A stretch of 34,503 nucleotides of DNA from Okeania sp. KiyG1 (GCF_014132355.1 NZ_BLZO01000123.1:1-34503), one strand, 5' to 3'. Counted from the stretch's first letter, positions 1 through 9,908 are shown. Notes: generated by a model not told the origin, from the sequence alone. Translations and numbers: made by a program.

Positions 1-88
1 TTTGGAGCTTGAATACTTTCCTCCGAACTTTTGCCCAGGGGATGTTAGACCATTCTGTGAACGTAGTCTTGAGACTCGCTTGCGACAT
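1..88 (-). CDS. Group II intron-encoded reverse transcriptase/maturase, N-terminus only
   Basis: The ATG at 88-86 is preceded by a Shine-Dalgarno-like GGAG about 7 nt upstream and opens 29 codons that run off the left edge. The peptide contains the TEWSNIPWAKVRRKVFKLQ segment. Cyanobacterial intron-encoded proteins typically open with this W-x2-IPW-x7-VFKLQ pattern before the reverse transcriptase domain. The full protein would provide reverse transcriptase and maturase functions for splicing and retrohoming. Only the first 29 residues are visible, so catalytic motifs cannot be judged. Confidence 0.75.
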   Translation of the reverse strand, partial: MSQASLKTTFTEWSNIPWAKVRRKVFKLQ

Positions 89-748
89 TGTGACTCCTAA
101 TCAGTTCCTTATCTTTTAGTTAAATCGTGAGTACGTCAGCATATCCTTCCCATTACAGGTTGGCTTTGGCTTTTTACTCCATCTCTATCCCCATATAGCT
201 TGCGCTGAGATTTTTCACTACTACAATATCGACCTTATTTGTAGAGCTATACAGGGGTTACTTCGTTCCATATATCCGGGTTTTCTGACTTTAGATTCAT
301 CCTTTCTCCAGGGGTACTTTTGTAAGTCTGTATGAGTAGCCGGGATAGACCCTCATCTTTCCCCATGTACATATTTTGTACGCAGTGTATCAATTTGGAT
401 TTCACTACTTGAAACTTACTGGAGTTCAAGCCAGATGTTCACTTTCGTTAATCATTGTCAGTTAGTTCGGGTTCTATTTTGTGAGTCCAAATTACTCCTC
501 AGTTCCCTTTTCTCCCAGCTTCAATCCTTTGATAATCAGTCTTAGAACTGTGGGAGATACCGTACTTCTCCGGGCGGTGATGTTTCCCTGTATGAGCCAG
601 GATTCCTACCCTTTGACTTAGAAATTGGCCACCTTTTTCAGGCCACAGATATATAGTTATAAGGTAGTTAGGTATATACCTTTCCTTTCCTTACGAGCTG
701 CACGTTTTCAGTCTTTAGACCTAGACTTTTCAGCTCAACGAATCGCAC
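1..748 (-). mobile_element. Group II intron, 5' portion (ribozyme domains plus start of its ORF), inserted in ribonuclease D gene
   Basis: On the minus strand the RNase D reading frame stops making sense immediately after position 749, where the sequence begins GTGCG, the classic 5' end of a bacterial group II intron. About 660 nt without a sensible reading frame follow, as expected for the structured domains I-IV, and then a reverse-transcriptase-like ORF starts at 88 and leaves the window. The intron lies in the same orientation as its host gene, so splicing could restore the mRNA. A candidate EBS1 (RNA ATCCCG, at 346-341) could pair with the exon end TGGGAT (754-749) with one U-G wobble; this pairing is speculative. 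The 3' half of the intron and the 3' exon lie outside the window. Confidence 0.82.
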
Positions 749-848
749 ATCCCATTGTTTCTGTATCAATAGCAATACTATCAGCTTGTAAATAATTAGA
801 TAGGATAGTTGCGTTCAAATCGCGATCGCATACTTGAAAATCACTCAT
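749..848 (-). CDS. rnd: Ribonuclease D (3'-5' exonuclease), 5' exon interrupted by group II intron
   Basis: From the ATG at 848 the minus strand encodes 33 codons plus one base before the intron's GTGCG. The peptide starts MSDFQVCDRDL and ends IAIDTETMG. This matches the exonuclease I motif of cyanobacterial RNase D-type DEDD nucleases, which continue LLPQRDRLCLVQL; D28 and E30 would be the metal-binding D-x-E pair. The family trims the 3' ends of structured RNAs. Expression of full-length protein would require intron splicing, because the intron splits codon 34 after its first base. The rest of the gene is outside the window. I know of no other family with this start, but only 33 residues are available. 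Confidence 0.75.
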
Positions 849-978
849 TGTTTTCTCTGAATTATTAGTTGATTTGCAAACTTAGTAATTATAACGCTAC
901 ATTTGAGGTATCAAAAGCTTAAAACTCAGACAGCGCTATATTTTTTTGGTTTTCGGTTCTTCCTTCTCTGGTAGAGAA

Positions 979-1094
979 TATAGAATCCGCTTATACAGTG
1001 TATGTTGATAATTTTATAATTACTTCAATCTCCCCACCTCCCCACCCCCATTTCTCCCAACAACTCTAATAAGTATTCAACCGGATTTGATATA
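979..1094. repeat. MITE-like repeat, AATCCGG family (copy 1)
   Basis: The element starts TATAGAATCCG and ends CCGGATTTGATATA. Related copies occur at 6401-6540, 13006-13119 and, inverted, 31891-32065; all but the 6401 copy share the inner segment around 'tgttgataatt...acttcaa' or its complement. It lies between the RNase D start and the prk terminator. It has no coding capacity; a runaway non-autonomous transposon is inferred. Confidence 0.6.
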
Positions 1095-1158
1095 ACTAAT
1101 CGTCTAGATAACTAAACGCCTTCTTCCTTCTTACTTCTTCCCTCTTCCTTCTTAAAAC

Positions 1159-1192
1159 AAAAAAAACGCGAAGTGAAATTAACCACTCGCGC
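1159..1192 (-). terminator. Rho-independent terminator of prk
   Basis: On the minus strand, about 40 nt after the prk stop codon, CGCGAGTG and CACTTCGCG form a stem with one bulged base around an AT-rich loop, followed by a run of eight T. Position and orientation fit termination of prk. Confidence 0.8.
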
Positions 1193-1230
1193 TTATTTTC
1201 AGATAGAAAATTTTCTTTTAGATGTTGATG

Positions 1231-2244
1231 TTATGAAACTGCTGCTGCTACCTTTTCGTCAGGGGAAACTTTAGCAGTCAAACGCTCATAAGTTGAACGC
1301 ATTTTCAAACCGACCAAAACTTGGAAAAGTCCACTACCATTATTGGAACCTGGATAGTCTTGGTGTTCCCTCATCATGTGGGTCATCTCACCATAATATT
1401 TAGTAGAAGTATTGCTGAGGTGTCCTTCAACATAAATCATTTCTTCCAGGTTATCAAAGTTACCATCTACTTCTAAGACAGAAACTTCATGGCCGAAATA
1501 GGCATCTGGGCCATAGAACATTTTAATTCCAGGATAAGAACAAGTAAGCTTACGTCCACAAGGAATCCAGTTAATAGTCGATCCTTCATCAAACAGATAT
1601 ACTGGTTCAAAGTCTTCTACACCTTCACGTTGGATCAAGCGTACTCGTAATACCTTATGTTCTTTGTCATCAGGAATAAGTTTAGTGGGCAAAATTTGAA
1701 TTACCACATCCGCGTGAGCTTTTTGTGGGTCAATATAGGCATCAAAATCTGGACGACGGGCATTGATAGAAGCAAGTACATCTTCATAACGATGGCCTCT
1801 TTCTGCCATATCGCGCTTGATTTTCCAAGCAATTTTTACTTCATCACCAATGTCCAGATAGACACTAAAGTCAAGTAGCGATCGCACGCGCTCATCAAAC
1901 AGAGGATGAAGACCCTCAATTACTATGATATGATTGGGATGAACTTTTTCCGGTGGGTCAATCAGGCCAGTTTCGTGGTTATAAATTGGCTTATCGATAG
2001 ACTGACCTTCCTTTAGAGCTTTAATTTGCTCATACATCAAGTCAAAATTATTGGCCCTTGGGTCAAGAGCAGTAATTCCTGTTTCTTTACGTTGCTTACG
2101 ATCTAAGCTATGGTAGTCGTCCAGGCAGATAACTGTAACAAAATCTTCTCCAAATACATCTGTTACACGACGCAAAAAAGTAGATTTTCCGCATCCAGAG
2201 TCTCCGGCAACTCCAATTAATACTACTCTATCTGGTTTTTTCAC
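1231..2244 (-). CDS. prk: Phosphoribulokinase
   Basis: Catalyses ATP-dependent phosphorylation of ribulose 5-phosphate to ribulose 1,5-bisphosphate, supplying RuBisCO in the Calvin cycle (cytosol/carboxysome periphery). The 337-residue protein has the P-loop GDSGCGKST at about 14-22, the catalytic-region motif LDDYHSLDR (41-49) and IEGLHPLFDERV (109-120). Cyanobacterial/plant regulatory cysteines are all present: C18 and C40 for the N-terminal thioredoxin-sensitive pair, C229 and C235 for the C-terminal pair that binds CP12/GAPDH complexes in the dark. Length is normal for class II PRK. The start is GTG at 2244; a GAGGG purine tract lies about 9 nt upstream and the residues that follow match the family. 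Its leader contains a strong palindrome (2307-2338), and the region further upstream is filled with IS605 debris. It appears monocistronic, with its own terminator. Confidence 0.98.
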   Translation of the reverse strand: MKKPDRVVLIGVAGDSGCGKSTFLRRVTDVFGEDFVTVICLDDYHSLDRKQRKETGITALDPRANNFDLMYEQIKALKEGQSIDKPIYNHETGLIDPPEKVHPNHIIVIEGLHPLFDERVRSLLDFSVYLDIGDEVKIAWKIKRDMAERGHRYEDVLASINARRPDFDAYIDPQKAHADVVIQILPTKLIPDDKEHKVLRVRLIQREGVEDFEPVYLFDEGSTINWIPCGRKLTCSYPGIKMFYGPDAYFGHEVSVLEVDGNFDNLEEMIYVEGHLSNTSTKYYGEMTHMMREHQDYPGSNNGSGLFQVLVGLKMRSTYERLTAKVSPDEKVAAAVS

Positions 2245-2306
2245 AATAGTTTCCCTCTAACACAAAACAAAGTTGAATGACATATCCCATATTTTTGTGA
2301 CGTTCT

Positions 2307-2338
2307 CTCCTGCTAAATCTCGCGAGACTTAGCAGGAG
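2307..2338. other. Near-perfect palindrome in the prk leader region
   Basis: A 32-bp palindrome, CTCCTGCTAA...TTAGCAGGAG around a TCTCGCGAGA centre with one mismatch, lies 63-94 nt upstream of the prk start codon. It could be an IS200/IS605-type end hairpin left by the element at 2590-2965, or a leader hairpin of the prk mRNA. The surrounding minus-strand sequence (2228-2422) stays open and reads like a TnpB C-terminal tail, which favours the transposon explanation. Confidence 0.45.
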
Positions 2339-2589
2339 CTTCTCCCTCCTCACGGATGGAACTTCCTGCTTCCCTGGCTGACTAATGTCTACGCCTCCAC
2401 AGGCAGCAACGATGAGACCCACCGCTGTCTTGTAATAAAAGTTCTGTACTCACCTGGCTTCCTTCAAGATTTTACCTCAAATACGGAATTACCAGGACTT
2501 CACAAGTTGAACCCCATATCTTGAGTTGTCTAGGTTCAGCCGTCAGGTGCGTATTACCGCTACTCCTAACAGGCCATAGGTGACATACT

Positions 2590-2965
2590 CCCACACTATA
2601 GCTTCAGCTTAGTGTGGGCTTCTCGTTTCGCAGTCCCGGTATCCCGTCGGACTCCACGAGCTTTAAAGACGTCTGGGCCCTACCGCCCTATTTTTGATAT
2701 TTATTGCTGCATTCCAGTCGCGGTCTATGACAATACCGCAATGCGGACAAGAATGGGTTCGTATGTTTAATTCTTTATCAACTTTTTCTCCACAATTTGA
2801 GCAATCTTGGCTGGTATTTTTGGGGTTCACTGCTATGGTTTTCACCTCCAGCATTTTCGGCTTTGACAGTTAAAATAGTCAGGAATTGTCCCCCAAATCG
2901 CATATCGAACCCATTAAATTTGCTGCCGATTCATCTCACACCAAATCTGCATATTATAGTGTGAG
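2590..2965 (-). mobile_element. Internally deleted IS200/IS605-type element
   Basis: A tnpB remnant on the minus strand is bracketed by two hairpins: CTCACAC...GTGTGAG at 2935-2965 (left end) and CCCACACTA...TAGTGTGGG at 2590-2618 (right end). Subterminal hairpins rather than inverted repeats are characteristic of IS200/IS605 ends. Only about 376 bp remain, with no TnpA, so the element could move only if another copy supplied transposase. It separates prk from petH. Confidence 0.6.
2663..2903 (-). pseudogene. TnpB (OrfB) C-terminal zinc-ribbon remnant
   Basis: The minus strand reads MRFGGQFLTILTVKAENAG in one frame and then, after a frameshift in the GGAGGTG stretch, KTIAVNPKNTSQDCSNCG continuing to a second CPHCG and then DRDWNAAINIKNRAVG. 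This is the C-terminal region of IS605-family TnpB, an RNA-guided nuclease ancestor of Cas12: a four-cysteine zinc ribbon (C-x2-C...C-x2-C) followed by the last RuvC motif, D-R-D-x-N-A-A. About 80 of roughly 400 residues remain, so it is not functional. Confidence 0.85.
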
Positions 2966-4979
<2,014 letters not shown>

Positions 4980-5349
4980 TGACGGGAGAAAAGTTCCCGG
5001 AAGATTTATCCCCTGGTTGAATAACGACGCGCGGGTAATAAAGCGGAGTAAAAGTATGCTATACTGGAAGTAGTGAGTAAGAACAAGGTTTGTCGCCATG
5101 ACCTCTAGCTAGTGCGGTGGAATTCCCGCAGACAGGAGACGGGGACAATGCTTCCTACGACGGCTGTTTGCGCAGCATTCCGCAGGAAAAGCAAGTAACG
5201 CAGCTAGAGCAGCGATTTATAGCTCCAATATCTAGAGTAAAACCACTCGTGAAAGCTGCAAAAAAAAGGTAAGCTCACAGCTAGACAATGATCTATGCCG
5301 AGGAGTTTAGAAGTCTGTTGACAGGCTTTAAGCAAATGTGGATTTATGA

Positions 5350-5450
5350 GGGGCTGCGTGCGGAATTTACTTCCGCACATTTATTCGCCCCGTCCCATTT
5401 GCGGTGGATTTGCCACAGAATCCAGGGTGTTTCAACCCCTGGAGATGTCA
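5350..5450 (+). other. Structured segment resembling an IS605/TnpB right end
   Basis: Two hairpins occur close together: GTGCGGAA...TTCCGCAC (5358-5378) and CCAGGG...CCCTGG (5422-5442), the second followed by GATGTCAA. Hairpins in this arrangement are typical of the right ends of IS605-type elements, where the TnpB guide (omega) RNA is encoded. No tnpB frame survives beside it, so this is at best a relic. Confidence 0.4.
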
Positions 5451-5510
5451 ATCAATTCAACAGTTATGATATAATAGGTAACTATTAATTGCTTCATTTC
5501 TGAGAACTTA

Positions 5511-5542
5511 GGGAAAGGTACATTTGATACCTCTCCCTTTTT
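5511..5542 (+). terminator. Orphan rho-independent terminator
   Basis: GGGAAAGGTA and TACCTCTCCC form a 10-bp stem (one mismatch) around a 7-nt loop, followed immediately by TTTTT. No protein gene ends just upstream; the nearest, petH, stops about 560 nt earlier. It may terminate a non-coding transcript from the structured segment at 5290-5450. Confidence 0.7.
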
Positions 5543-5586
5543 AGTTGAATGGACAAAAAAATAGGGTCCTTATTCAACAATGAATA

Positions 5587-5954
5587 ATTAGGGTTTGCGC
5601 TCAAAAGTCTTTTAACCCACCCCTCGCCCCTCCCCTCCCAACCCACCCCTAACCCCTCCCTGGAGGGGAGGGGAAGGTAGGAGACAACCCACCCCTCGCC
5701 CCTCCCCTCCCAACCCACCCTAACCCCTCCCTGGAGGGGAGGGGAAGACAGGAGACAGGAGACAGGAGGAACGGGGAATTAACGAGGAGGTAGAAGTAAG
5801 AATTGTAAGAATGATTTTTCTGCCCAACTATGCGCCTAAAATACGCTCTTTCTTTGAGCATGAAGAGCTGAAACAGGCGCACTGCAATTCGACTCCAAAA
5901 AGGCACTTGTCTTTATATGTCAATGCTTTTAGATTTAATCAGCAAGCCCTAATT
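5587..5954. repeat. MITE-like element, AGGGTTTGCTGA family (copy A)
   Basis: It begins AATTAGGGTTTGC and ends AATCAGCAAGCCCTAATT, an imperfect terminal inverted repeat. A second copy is at 10394-10652 and an inverted partial copy at 12873-12995; all share the segments 'caatgcttttagatttaat' and 'ttttctgc' or their complements. This copy is enlarged by a C-rich tandem repeat (5614-5745) and a GACAGGA heptamer run. Confidence 0.65.
5614..5745. repeat. C-rich tandem repeat (two 72-bp units), G-quadruplex potential on minus strand
   Basis: Two units 72 bp apart contain ACCCACCCCTCGCCCCTCCC followed by CTGGAGGGGAGGGG. The minus strand therefore carries many closely spaced G runs. Related G/C-rich blocks are at 20461-20541 and around 31920-31990. 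Open reading frames across it consist of repeat-derived residues and are not genes. Confidence 0.8.
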
Positions 5955-5967
5955 AATAATTAATAAT

Positions 5968-6355
5968 TACCGAATAATTAAGGTTTAAAGCCTCTCACTC
6001 GCCGTGGAGAAACAAGTCGTCGTAGCGGAGCTTCCCGTAGGGTGGGATGGCGTTTTGCTGGCGCATAACTACGTTAAGGCTGTCGCCGACATGGCAAGCG
6101 TAGTATTCCGCACCGAAAAGCGGAACGGCTCTGATAAGATAAGAGCGGGTCTCGGAGCCATATCCATGAGACCAAGAGAGAAAAATTTTCCTTTTATTCA
6201 ATCCTCTTCCTTTTAGGGAGAGGTGATTATCAATTATCAATTATCAATTATCAATTATTGAACTCTCCTTTAAAACGGATAGGATTGACTAATAATGAAA
6301 ATTTTTCTTTATTATCCCCTTAAAAGGGGAGGCTTTAAACCACAATTTTTTGGTA
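5968..6355. repeat. Inverted-repeat element, ACCGAATAATTAAGG family, with nested insertion
   Basis: The left arm (ACCGAATAATTAAGGTTT, then a segment ending TTCAATCCT) is matched by a diverged inverted right arm at about 6279-6355. Half-copies are at 10681-10803 (inverted) and about 12676-12770. Compared with the 12676 copy, this one carries about 130 bp of GC-richer extra sequence between 'gagaaacaag' and 'gaaaaattttcc', apparently a small nested insertion. It includes an ATCAATT heptamer run at 6229-6259. Confidence 0.5.
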
Positions 6356-6400
6356 ATTGTTTGCCATCGACAAATTCTGATACTATCAAGTGGGTTGAGT

Positions 6401-6540
6401 TATATCAAATCCGTTGGCTTCGGAGTAATATAATTCCGTTGATCGTCATACAATGCGTAAGGGCGAATGGCCATTCGCCCCTACAATATAGACTCTTGTG
6501 TTGAAATACTGAATAACACCGATGCTACTGGATTTGATAT
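6401..6540. repeat. MITE-like repeat with TATATCAAATCC ends
   Basis: It opens TATATCAAATCCG and closes GGATTTGATAT, a terminal inverted repeat shared with one end of the copies at 979-1094 and 31891-32065. The centre holds a small palindrome, GGGCGAATGGCCATTCGCCC. It is non-coding. Confidence 0.6.
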
Positions 6541-6652
6541 TACTAATAAATTGAGACAGGGGACAAAAGTTGCCTAGATATTCTCCCAATATTTGGGTTG
6601 GTGCCACATCTGTCAAATTTAATTAGTCCAGAATCAAAATTAGGAGAACAAA

Positions 6653-7171
6653 ATGAACTTTGGTAATCTTGCTAAAATTGTCGCTGGTGTTGCTGGTGTA
6701 GCAGCTACTGGGTATGGTGTAAAAAAAGCTGTAGATTATTTCCAGAACCGCGATCAAGAAGAACCCGATCCAGAAGCAACTGAAGACGCAGAAGTAGAGC
6801 TAGAAGCTGATGATATTGCTTTTGCGACTGTGGAACCTGAGTCAGTACAGCCTTTCCTTGATGCTAGTTTTGGCGCTCCTGGTCGTTATGTTCCTACTCG
6901 TCCACCTAAAGTATTTGAATATCAAGACCTACAATACATGGTAATATGGTGTTACGATAATGAGAAAGAAAAAAATCAATTGATGGGCTTCCAATACACT
7001 GATGCAGGTAGGCAAATGCTTGCTAGTGTGGGATATACTGCTGATGCTACTGATTATAATGTTAACTTAGACGGTACAAATTTAGCGGTTGAAGTTAATG
7101 GAGAACAAATTACATCTGGTCAAGGTGAAACTGATGGTGCAGATGAAGTTGATTTAGTTCCAGTCGGATAA
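6653..7171 (+). CDS. Hypothetical acidic protein with N-terminal hydrophobic segment
   Basis: A 172-residue protein with no family I can name. It starts at an ATG preceded by AGGAGA about 7 nt upstream, a good ribosome binding site. Residues 5-27 are hydrophobic and glycine/alanine-rich (IVAGVAGVAATGYGVKKAV), either one membrane-associated helix or a glycine-zipper-like segment. Residues 33-54 are strongly acidic. The remainder (about 60-172) looks globular, with an aromatic patch (VFEYQDLQYMVIWCYDNEK) and an acidic C-terminus. The gene stands alone between repeat-rich regions; a possible hairpin terminator lies at 7221-7251. Real expression is likely from the RBS and codon pattern, but the function is unknown. 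Confidence 0.75.
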   Translation: MNFGNLAKIVAGVAGVAATGYGVKKAVDYFQNRDQEEPDPEATEDAEVELEADDIAFATVEPESVQPFLDASFGAPGRYVPTRPPKVFEYQDLQYMVIWCYDNEKEKNQLMGFQYTDAGRQMLASVGYTADATDYNVNLDGTNLAVEVNGEQITSGQGETDGADEVDLVPVG

Positions 7172-7220
7172 TTCGATTTAGAAATTAAGTGGTAGTGGTG
7201 CATCGTTGATATTGATATTC

Positions 7221-7251
7221 TCCCGACGCTGCTCTATAAGACAGCGCGGGA
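7221..7251 (+). terminator. Possible terminator hairpin after the hypothetical gene
   Basis: TCCCGACGCTG and CAGCGCGGGA pair with one bulged base around a 10-nt loop, 50 nt after the stop codon at 7171. Only ATTT follows, so the U tract is weak. Confidence 0.4.
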
Positions 7252-7581
7252 TTTCCGGTGATCACTGAGTAAGCATTTCCTGCGGAATGCTGCGCAAACA
7301 GCAGTCAGCTAGTCTCCTATGGTCGGAACTTTCCTAGGTCATGCTACGCAAACGTTAACAGCTATCAGCTTTATTACCGAAAAATTGTGGTCAAAAGCTT
7401 CCCTTTTTAAGGGGATAAAAAGCGGTTGAGGGATGGTGAGGAGACCTCGCCATATCCAATCAACCAAGAGAAAAGAGCATATTCCTTATTTCAAGTCTCC
7501 TTATTGCAGAGGTACTGTTTTGCTCCGCGACATGTTTGCGGAGCATGACCTAGGAAAAAGCGTAGCTCCTCCGGAGGGGGC

Positions 7582-7616
7582 TAACTGATAACTGATAACT
7601 GATAACTGATAACTGA
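7582..7616. repeat. Heptamer short tandem repeat (TAACTGA)5
   Basis: About five tandem copies of a 7-bp unit, the same sequence family (complement TCAGTTA) as the runs at 9909-9940 and 18233-18264. Confidence 0.9.
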
Positions 7617-7638
7617 AATGGCATCACTTATAGGGACT

Positions 7639-8301
7639 TTATGTTCCCTCTTTAACTTTTTTTGCTTCTGAAGTAAGAGAATTTTTGCCAAATAGTTGAG
7701 GAATAATTAATCCAGAATTAGCTTGATATTCTGCAAATTCTGGATAGCGAGATAGAGATTTATCTTTTTTCAGCATATTAGGGATAAATATTGCGGCGAC
7801 AAATGCTCCTAATATTAAATAAGGCAGCCAATGTTGGACTAACATTGCAAAAGCAAGATAGATAAATATTTCTCCTAAATAGTTAGTATTTCGGCAACGG
7901 GCAAAGAATCCTTCTGTAATTAATCCTGACTTATATTTGAGAGTATAATATTTTTGAGCATCGCTAGTGTAGTGGAAGAAAATGCCAAAAATATTCAGAG
8001 AAATTGCAGCAGCTACTAAAGGTATTGGAGGTTCAGTTCCACTACTAATTAAAATGTAGGGAGCTATCCAATATAAGGAGACTATTCCAAAAATTATAAT
8101 ACCTTGTACAAAAGGAACTTCTTGTTCCCATTGCTTGTCTGGATAAATACGGTCTTTCAGTAACCATAAAATTCCATAAGTACCATGTAGGGATAGATAT
8201 ACCCACGCAACTAAAGAAAAGTTTTGATAGGCTATCATCAGCGCTAATATAAATATAAAAGTTGTAGCTTTGGATAGATTAATTGGATGTTTGACTTTCA
8301 T
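7639..8301 (-). CDS. Integral membrane protein, DUF1295/ICMT-like methyltransferase or steroid-reductase fold
   Basis: A 220-residue polytopic protein with about five or six hydrophobic segments (roughly 11-40, 64-85, 92-112, 142-175). The motif region SDAQKYYTLKYKSGLI followed by GFFARCRNTNYLGEI and, near the end, SLSRYPEFAEY with SGLIIPQLF matches the C-terminal cofactor-binding core of the DUF1295 / isoprenylcysteine carboxyl methyltransferase-like membrane family, which in other members binds S-adenosylmethionine or NADPH. The substrate cannot be predicted from sequence. It lies on the same strand as the kinase at 8506-9906, separated by a MITE, so an operon is unlikely. The ATG at 8301 lacks a strong ribosome binding site. 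Confidence 0.7.
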   Translation of the reverse strand: MKVKHPINLSKATTFIFILALMIAYQNFSLVAWVYLSLHGTYGILWLLKDRIYPDKQWEQEVPFVQGIIIFGIVSLYWIAPYILISSGTEPPIPLVAAAISLNIFGIFFHYTSDAQKYYTLKYKSGLITEGFFARCRNTNYLGEIFIYLAFAMLVQHWLPYLILGAFVAAIFIPNMLKKDKSLSRYPEFAEYQANSGLIIPQLFGKNSLTSEAKKVKEGT

Positions 8302-8373
8302 AATGAGAGTTAGTTATGCTATCAAAAAGATACTTATATTATAGAAATAATTTATTCACAATTCAACTTTTAA

Positions 8374-8490
8374 TAGACATATCCAATAATAAAAAATAAA
8401 AAATAAAATCAATTATCGTGCAGGAATTATCAATTATTTCCCCTACTGCCTACTGCATACTGCCTACTGCCTCTTTTCTGGAGAGGTCTA
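8374..8490. repeat. MITE-like repeat, TAGACATMTCC family (copy 1)
   Basis: The ends TAGACATATCC and GGAGAGGTCTA are inverted. The interior 'aataaaatcaattat...aggaattatcaattatt' and a heptamer run (CTACTGC, about 8449-8473) match the layout of the better-preserved copy at 30146-30255. Confidence 0.65.
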
Positions 8491-8505
8491 ATGATATTAA
8501 TCTTT

Positions 8506-9906
8506 TTAACCAGCAATAAAAGCAGCAATAACAAACAGAAATAAAATGACTAAAATTCCAAGAATTACGGCAATTGAAATTAACAATAAAGAGATAATTG
8601 ACCACATTCTCTGATGCTTTTTAAACTCAGCAATACTTTTCCATTTTCGACTTTTCCATGCCCACTCATTTCCTTTATATCCTAATATTATTCCTGTTAT
8701 TAACCATCCCGTGCCAAATGTGACTCCACTGAGGTCTATCCAAGCAATTAATCCTACCCATACATGATTAGTTAAACACCAGAAACCAGGCCAGAAAAAT
8801 GCACCCCAATTCCAATCAATAATTTCTGCTGGTACGTCATTAGAAGTGTGAATAATATTTCTTGATTTTGGAGCAGAAACTATAGCTGTTTTTTTCTCTG
8901 TTTCTCGATCGCTTTGCTGAGTTTTACTGATTTTAGTTGATGCAATATTTTCCGGTTTTGGAGGTTGTAGCTGTGCTAATATTTCCTCTGCTGACTGGAA
9001 GCGATCGCCAGGAATAGGAGCTAACATTCTATTTAAAATACCTTCAAAATTAGGACTTAATTTTAACTCTTGATTCCATTGCCACTGCATTGTTTTTACA
9101 TTAATTAATTCAAAGGGAATTTTACCAGTCATTAATACTAAACAAGTTACTCCTAAAGCATACAAATCACTATGTGGAGCAACAATTCCTAAACGCATTT
9201 GTTCATCAGGTGCATAACCAAATTTACCTAATTTAGTGCCAGCAGAAGCAACATTTTCAGAACTGTCAGCTTTGTGAGAAACTTCGGCAGCAATTTGTTT
9301 TACTCCACCCAAATCTATCAAAATTGGTAACCCATCTTCTGCACGACAAATAATATTATCGGGAGCAATATCTCGGTGAATAATTCCTCTATTATGTAGA
9401 TAATTTAAAACTGGTAAAATTTGACGAAGAAAATCAATTGTTTCAATTTCGCTAAAAAAAATGCCTTGTCGCCGACGTCGATCTAATAAAGATTCATAAG
9501 TTTGTCCTTCAATAAAATCTTGCACTAAAAACAAACATTTATTTTCTTGAATAAATTCCCAAAAACGCGGAATTTGAGGATGATTAATTTGATGTAATGT
9601 CATTGCTTCTCGGTGAAAAAGTTCCTCCGCTTTTTTCACAAATTCAGTGCCTTGGTTTCCTGGTGTTAATTGTTTTAAAACTACTGCTTGTTTAAATCTA
9701 CCTGTGTCTTCTGCTAAGTAAGTTTTGCCGAATCCACCTTGACCTATTTGGCGAATAATTATGTAGCGATCGCGTAATTTTGTGCCTGGTTTTAATTCCG
9801 TAGATGTTGTTTGATAGGGTTTTATTTCCTCTAGAGAAGCACCACAATTAGAGCAAAAACGGGAGGCAATAGTATTATTATGTCCACAGTTTGTACAAAT
9901 AGTCAT
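8506..9906 (-). CDS. Serine/threonine protein kinase with N-terminal zinc ribbon and C-terminal membrane segments
   Basis: A 466-residue Hanks-type kinase. Residues 1-25 form a four-Cys zinc ribbon (C4, C7, C18, C21). The kinase domain spans about 48-315: glycine loop GQGGFG (55-60), catalytic Lys in VVLKQL (K78), helix-C Glu near E100, catalytic loop HRDIAPDN (177-184) and a DLG in place of DFG (198-200). The Lys usual two residues after HRD is Ala here, a variant known in some bacterial kinases; activity is still plausible because D179 and N184 remain. After a polar linker (about 316-365) come an aromatic segment (WGAFFWPGFWCLTNHVWVG) and two or three membrane helices to the C-terminus, which would tether the kinase to the membrane. 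The start codon is preceded directly by a heptamer array, not by a Shine-Dalgarno sequence. Confidence 0.93.
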   Translation of the reverse strand: MTICTNCGHNNTIASRFCSNCGASLEEIKPYQTTSTELKPGTKLRDRYIIIRQIGQGGFGKTYLAEDTGRFKQAVVLKQLTPGNQGTEFVKKAEELFHREAMTLHQINHPQIPRFWEFIQENKCLFLVQDFIEGQTYESLLDRRRRQGIFFSEIETIDFLRQILPVLNYLHNRGIIHRDIAPDNIICRAEDGLPILIDLGGVKQIAAEVSHKADSSENVASAGTKLGKFGYAPDEQMRLGIVAPHSDLYALGVTCLVLMTGKIPFELINVKTMQWQWNQELKLSPNFEGILNRMLAPIPGDRFQSAEEILAQLQPPKPENIASTKISKTQQSDRETEKKTAIVSAPKSRNIIHTSNDVPAEIIDWNWGAFFWPGFWCLTNHVWVGLIAWIDLSGVTFGTGWLITGIILGYKGNEWAWKSRKWKSIAEFKKHQRMWSIISLLLISIAVILGILVILFLFVIAAFIAG

Positions 9907-9908
9907 TT

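Larger units (their letters stand above)
4983..6652. other. Gene-free repeat nest between petH and the next gene
   Basis: This 1.7-kb stretch holds, in order: a copy of the GCGCAGCATTCC repeat (about 5163-5191), a structured IS605-end-like segment, an orphan terminator, a C-rich tandem repeat inside a MITE, a long inverted-repeat element, heptamer arrays and an AATCCGG-family MITE. No believable protein gene was found; open frames here are short and follow repeat sequence. Confidence 0.7.
7172..7638. other. Intergenic repeat region
   Basis: It holds a hairpin at 7221-7251, an inverted copy of the GCGCAGCATTCC repeat (about 7267-7300), a segment whose inverted copy occurs near 12530-12555 (TCCTATGGTCGGAACT), a fragment shared with 10705-10745 ('gatggtgaggaga') and a heptamer run at 7582-7616. 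No gene is visible. Confidence 0.6.

Noticed and set aside
247-429. A 60-codon minus-strand open frame
   Set aside because: It lies within the structured ribozyme part of the group II intron and has no family resemblance.
5494-5906. Minus-strand frames rich in Gly, Trp and Arg over the C-rich repeat
   Set aside because: They consist of translated tandem repeat and MITE sequence.
6004-6216. A 70-codon plus-strand frame
   Set aside because: It falls in a nested insertion within a repeat; both strands are open and there is no ribosome binding site or family match.
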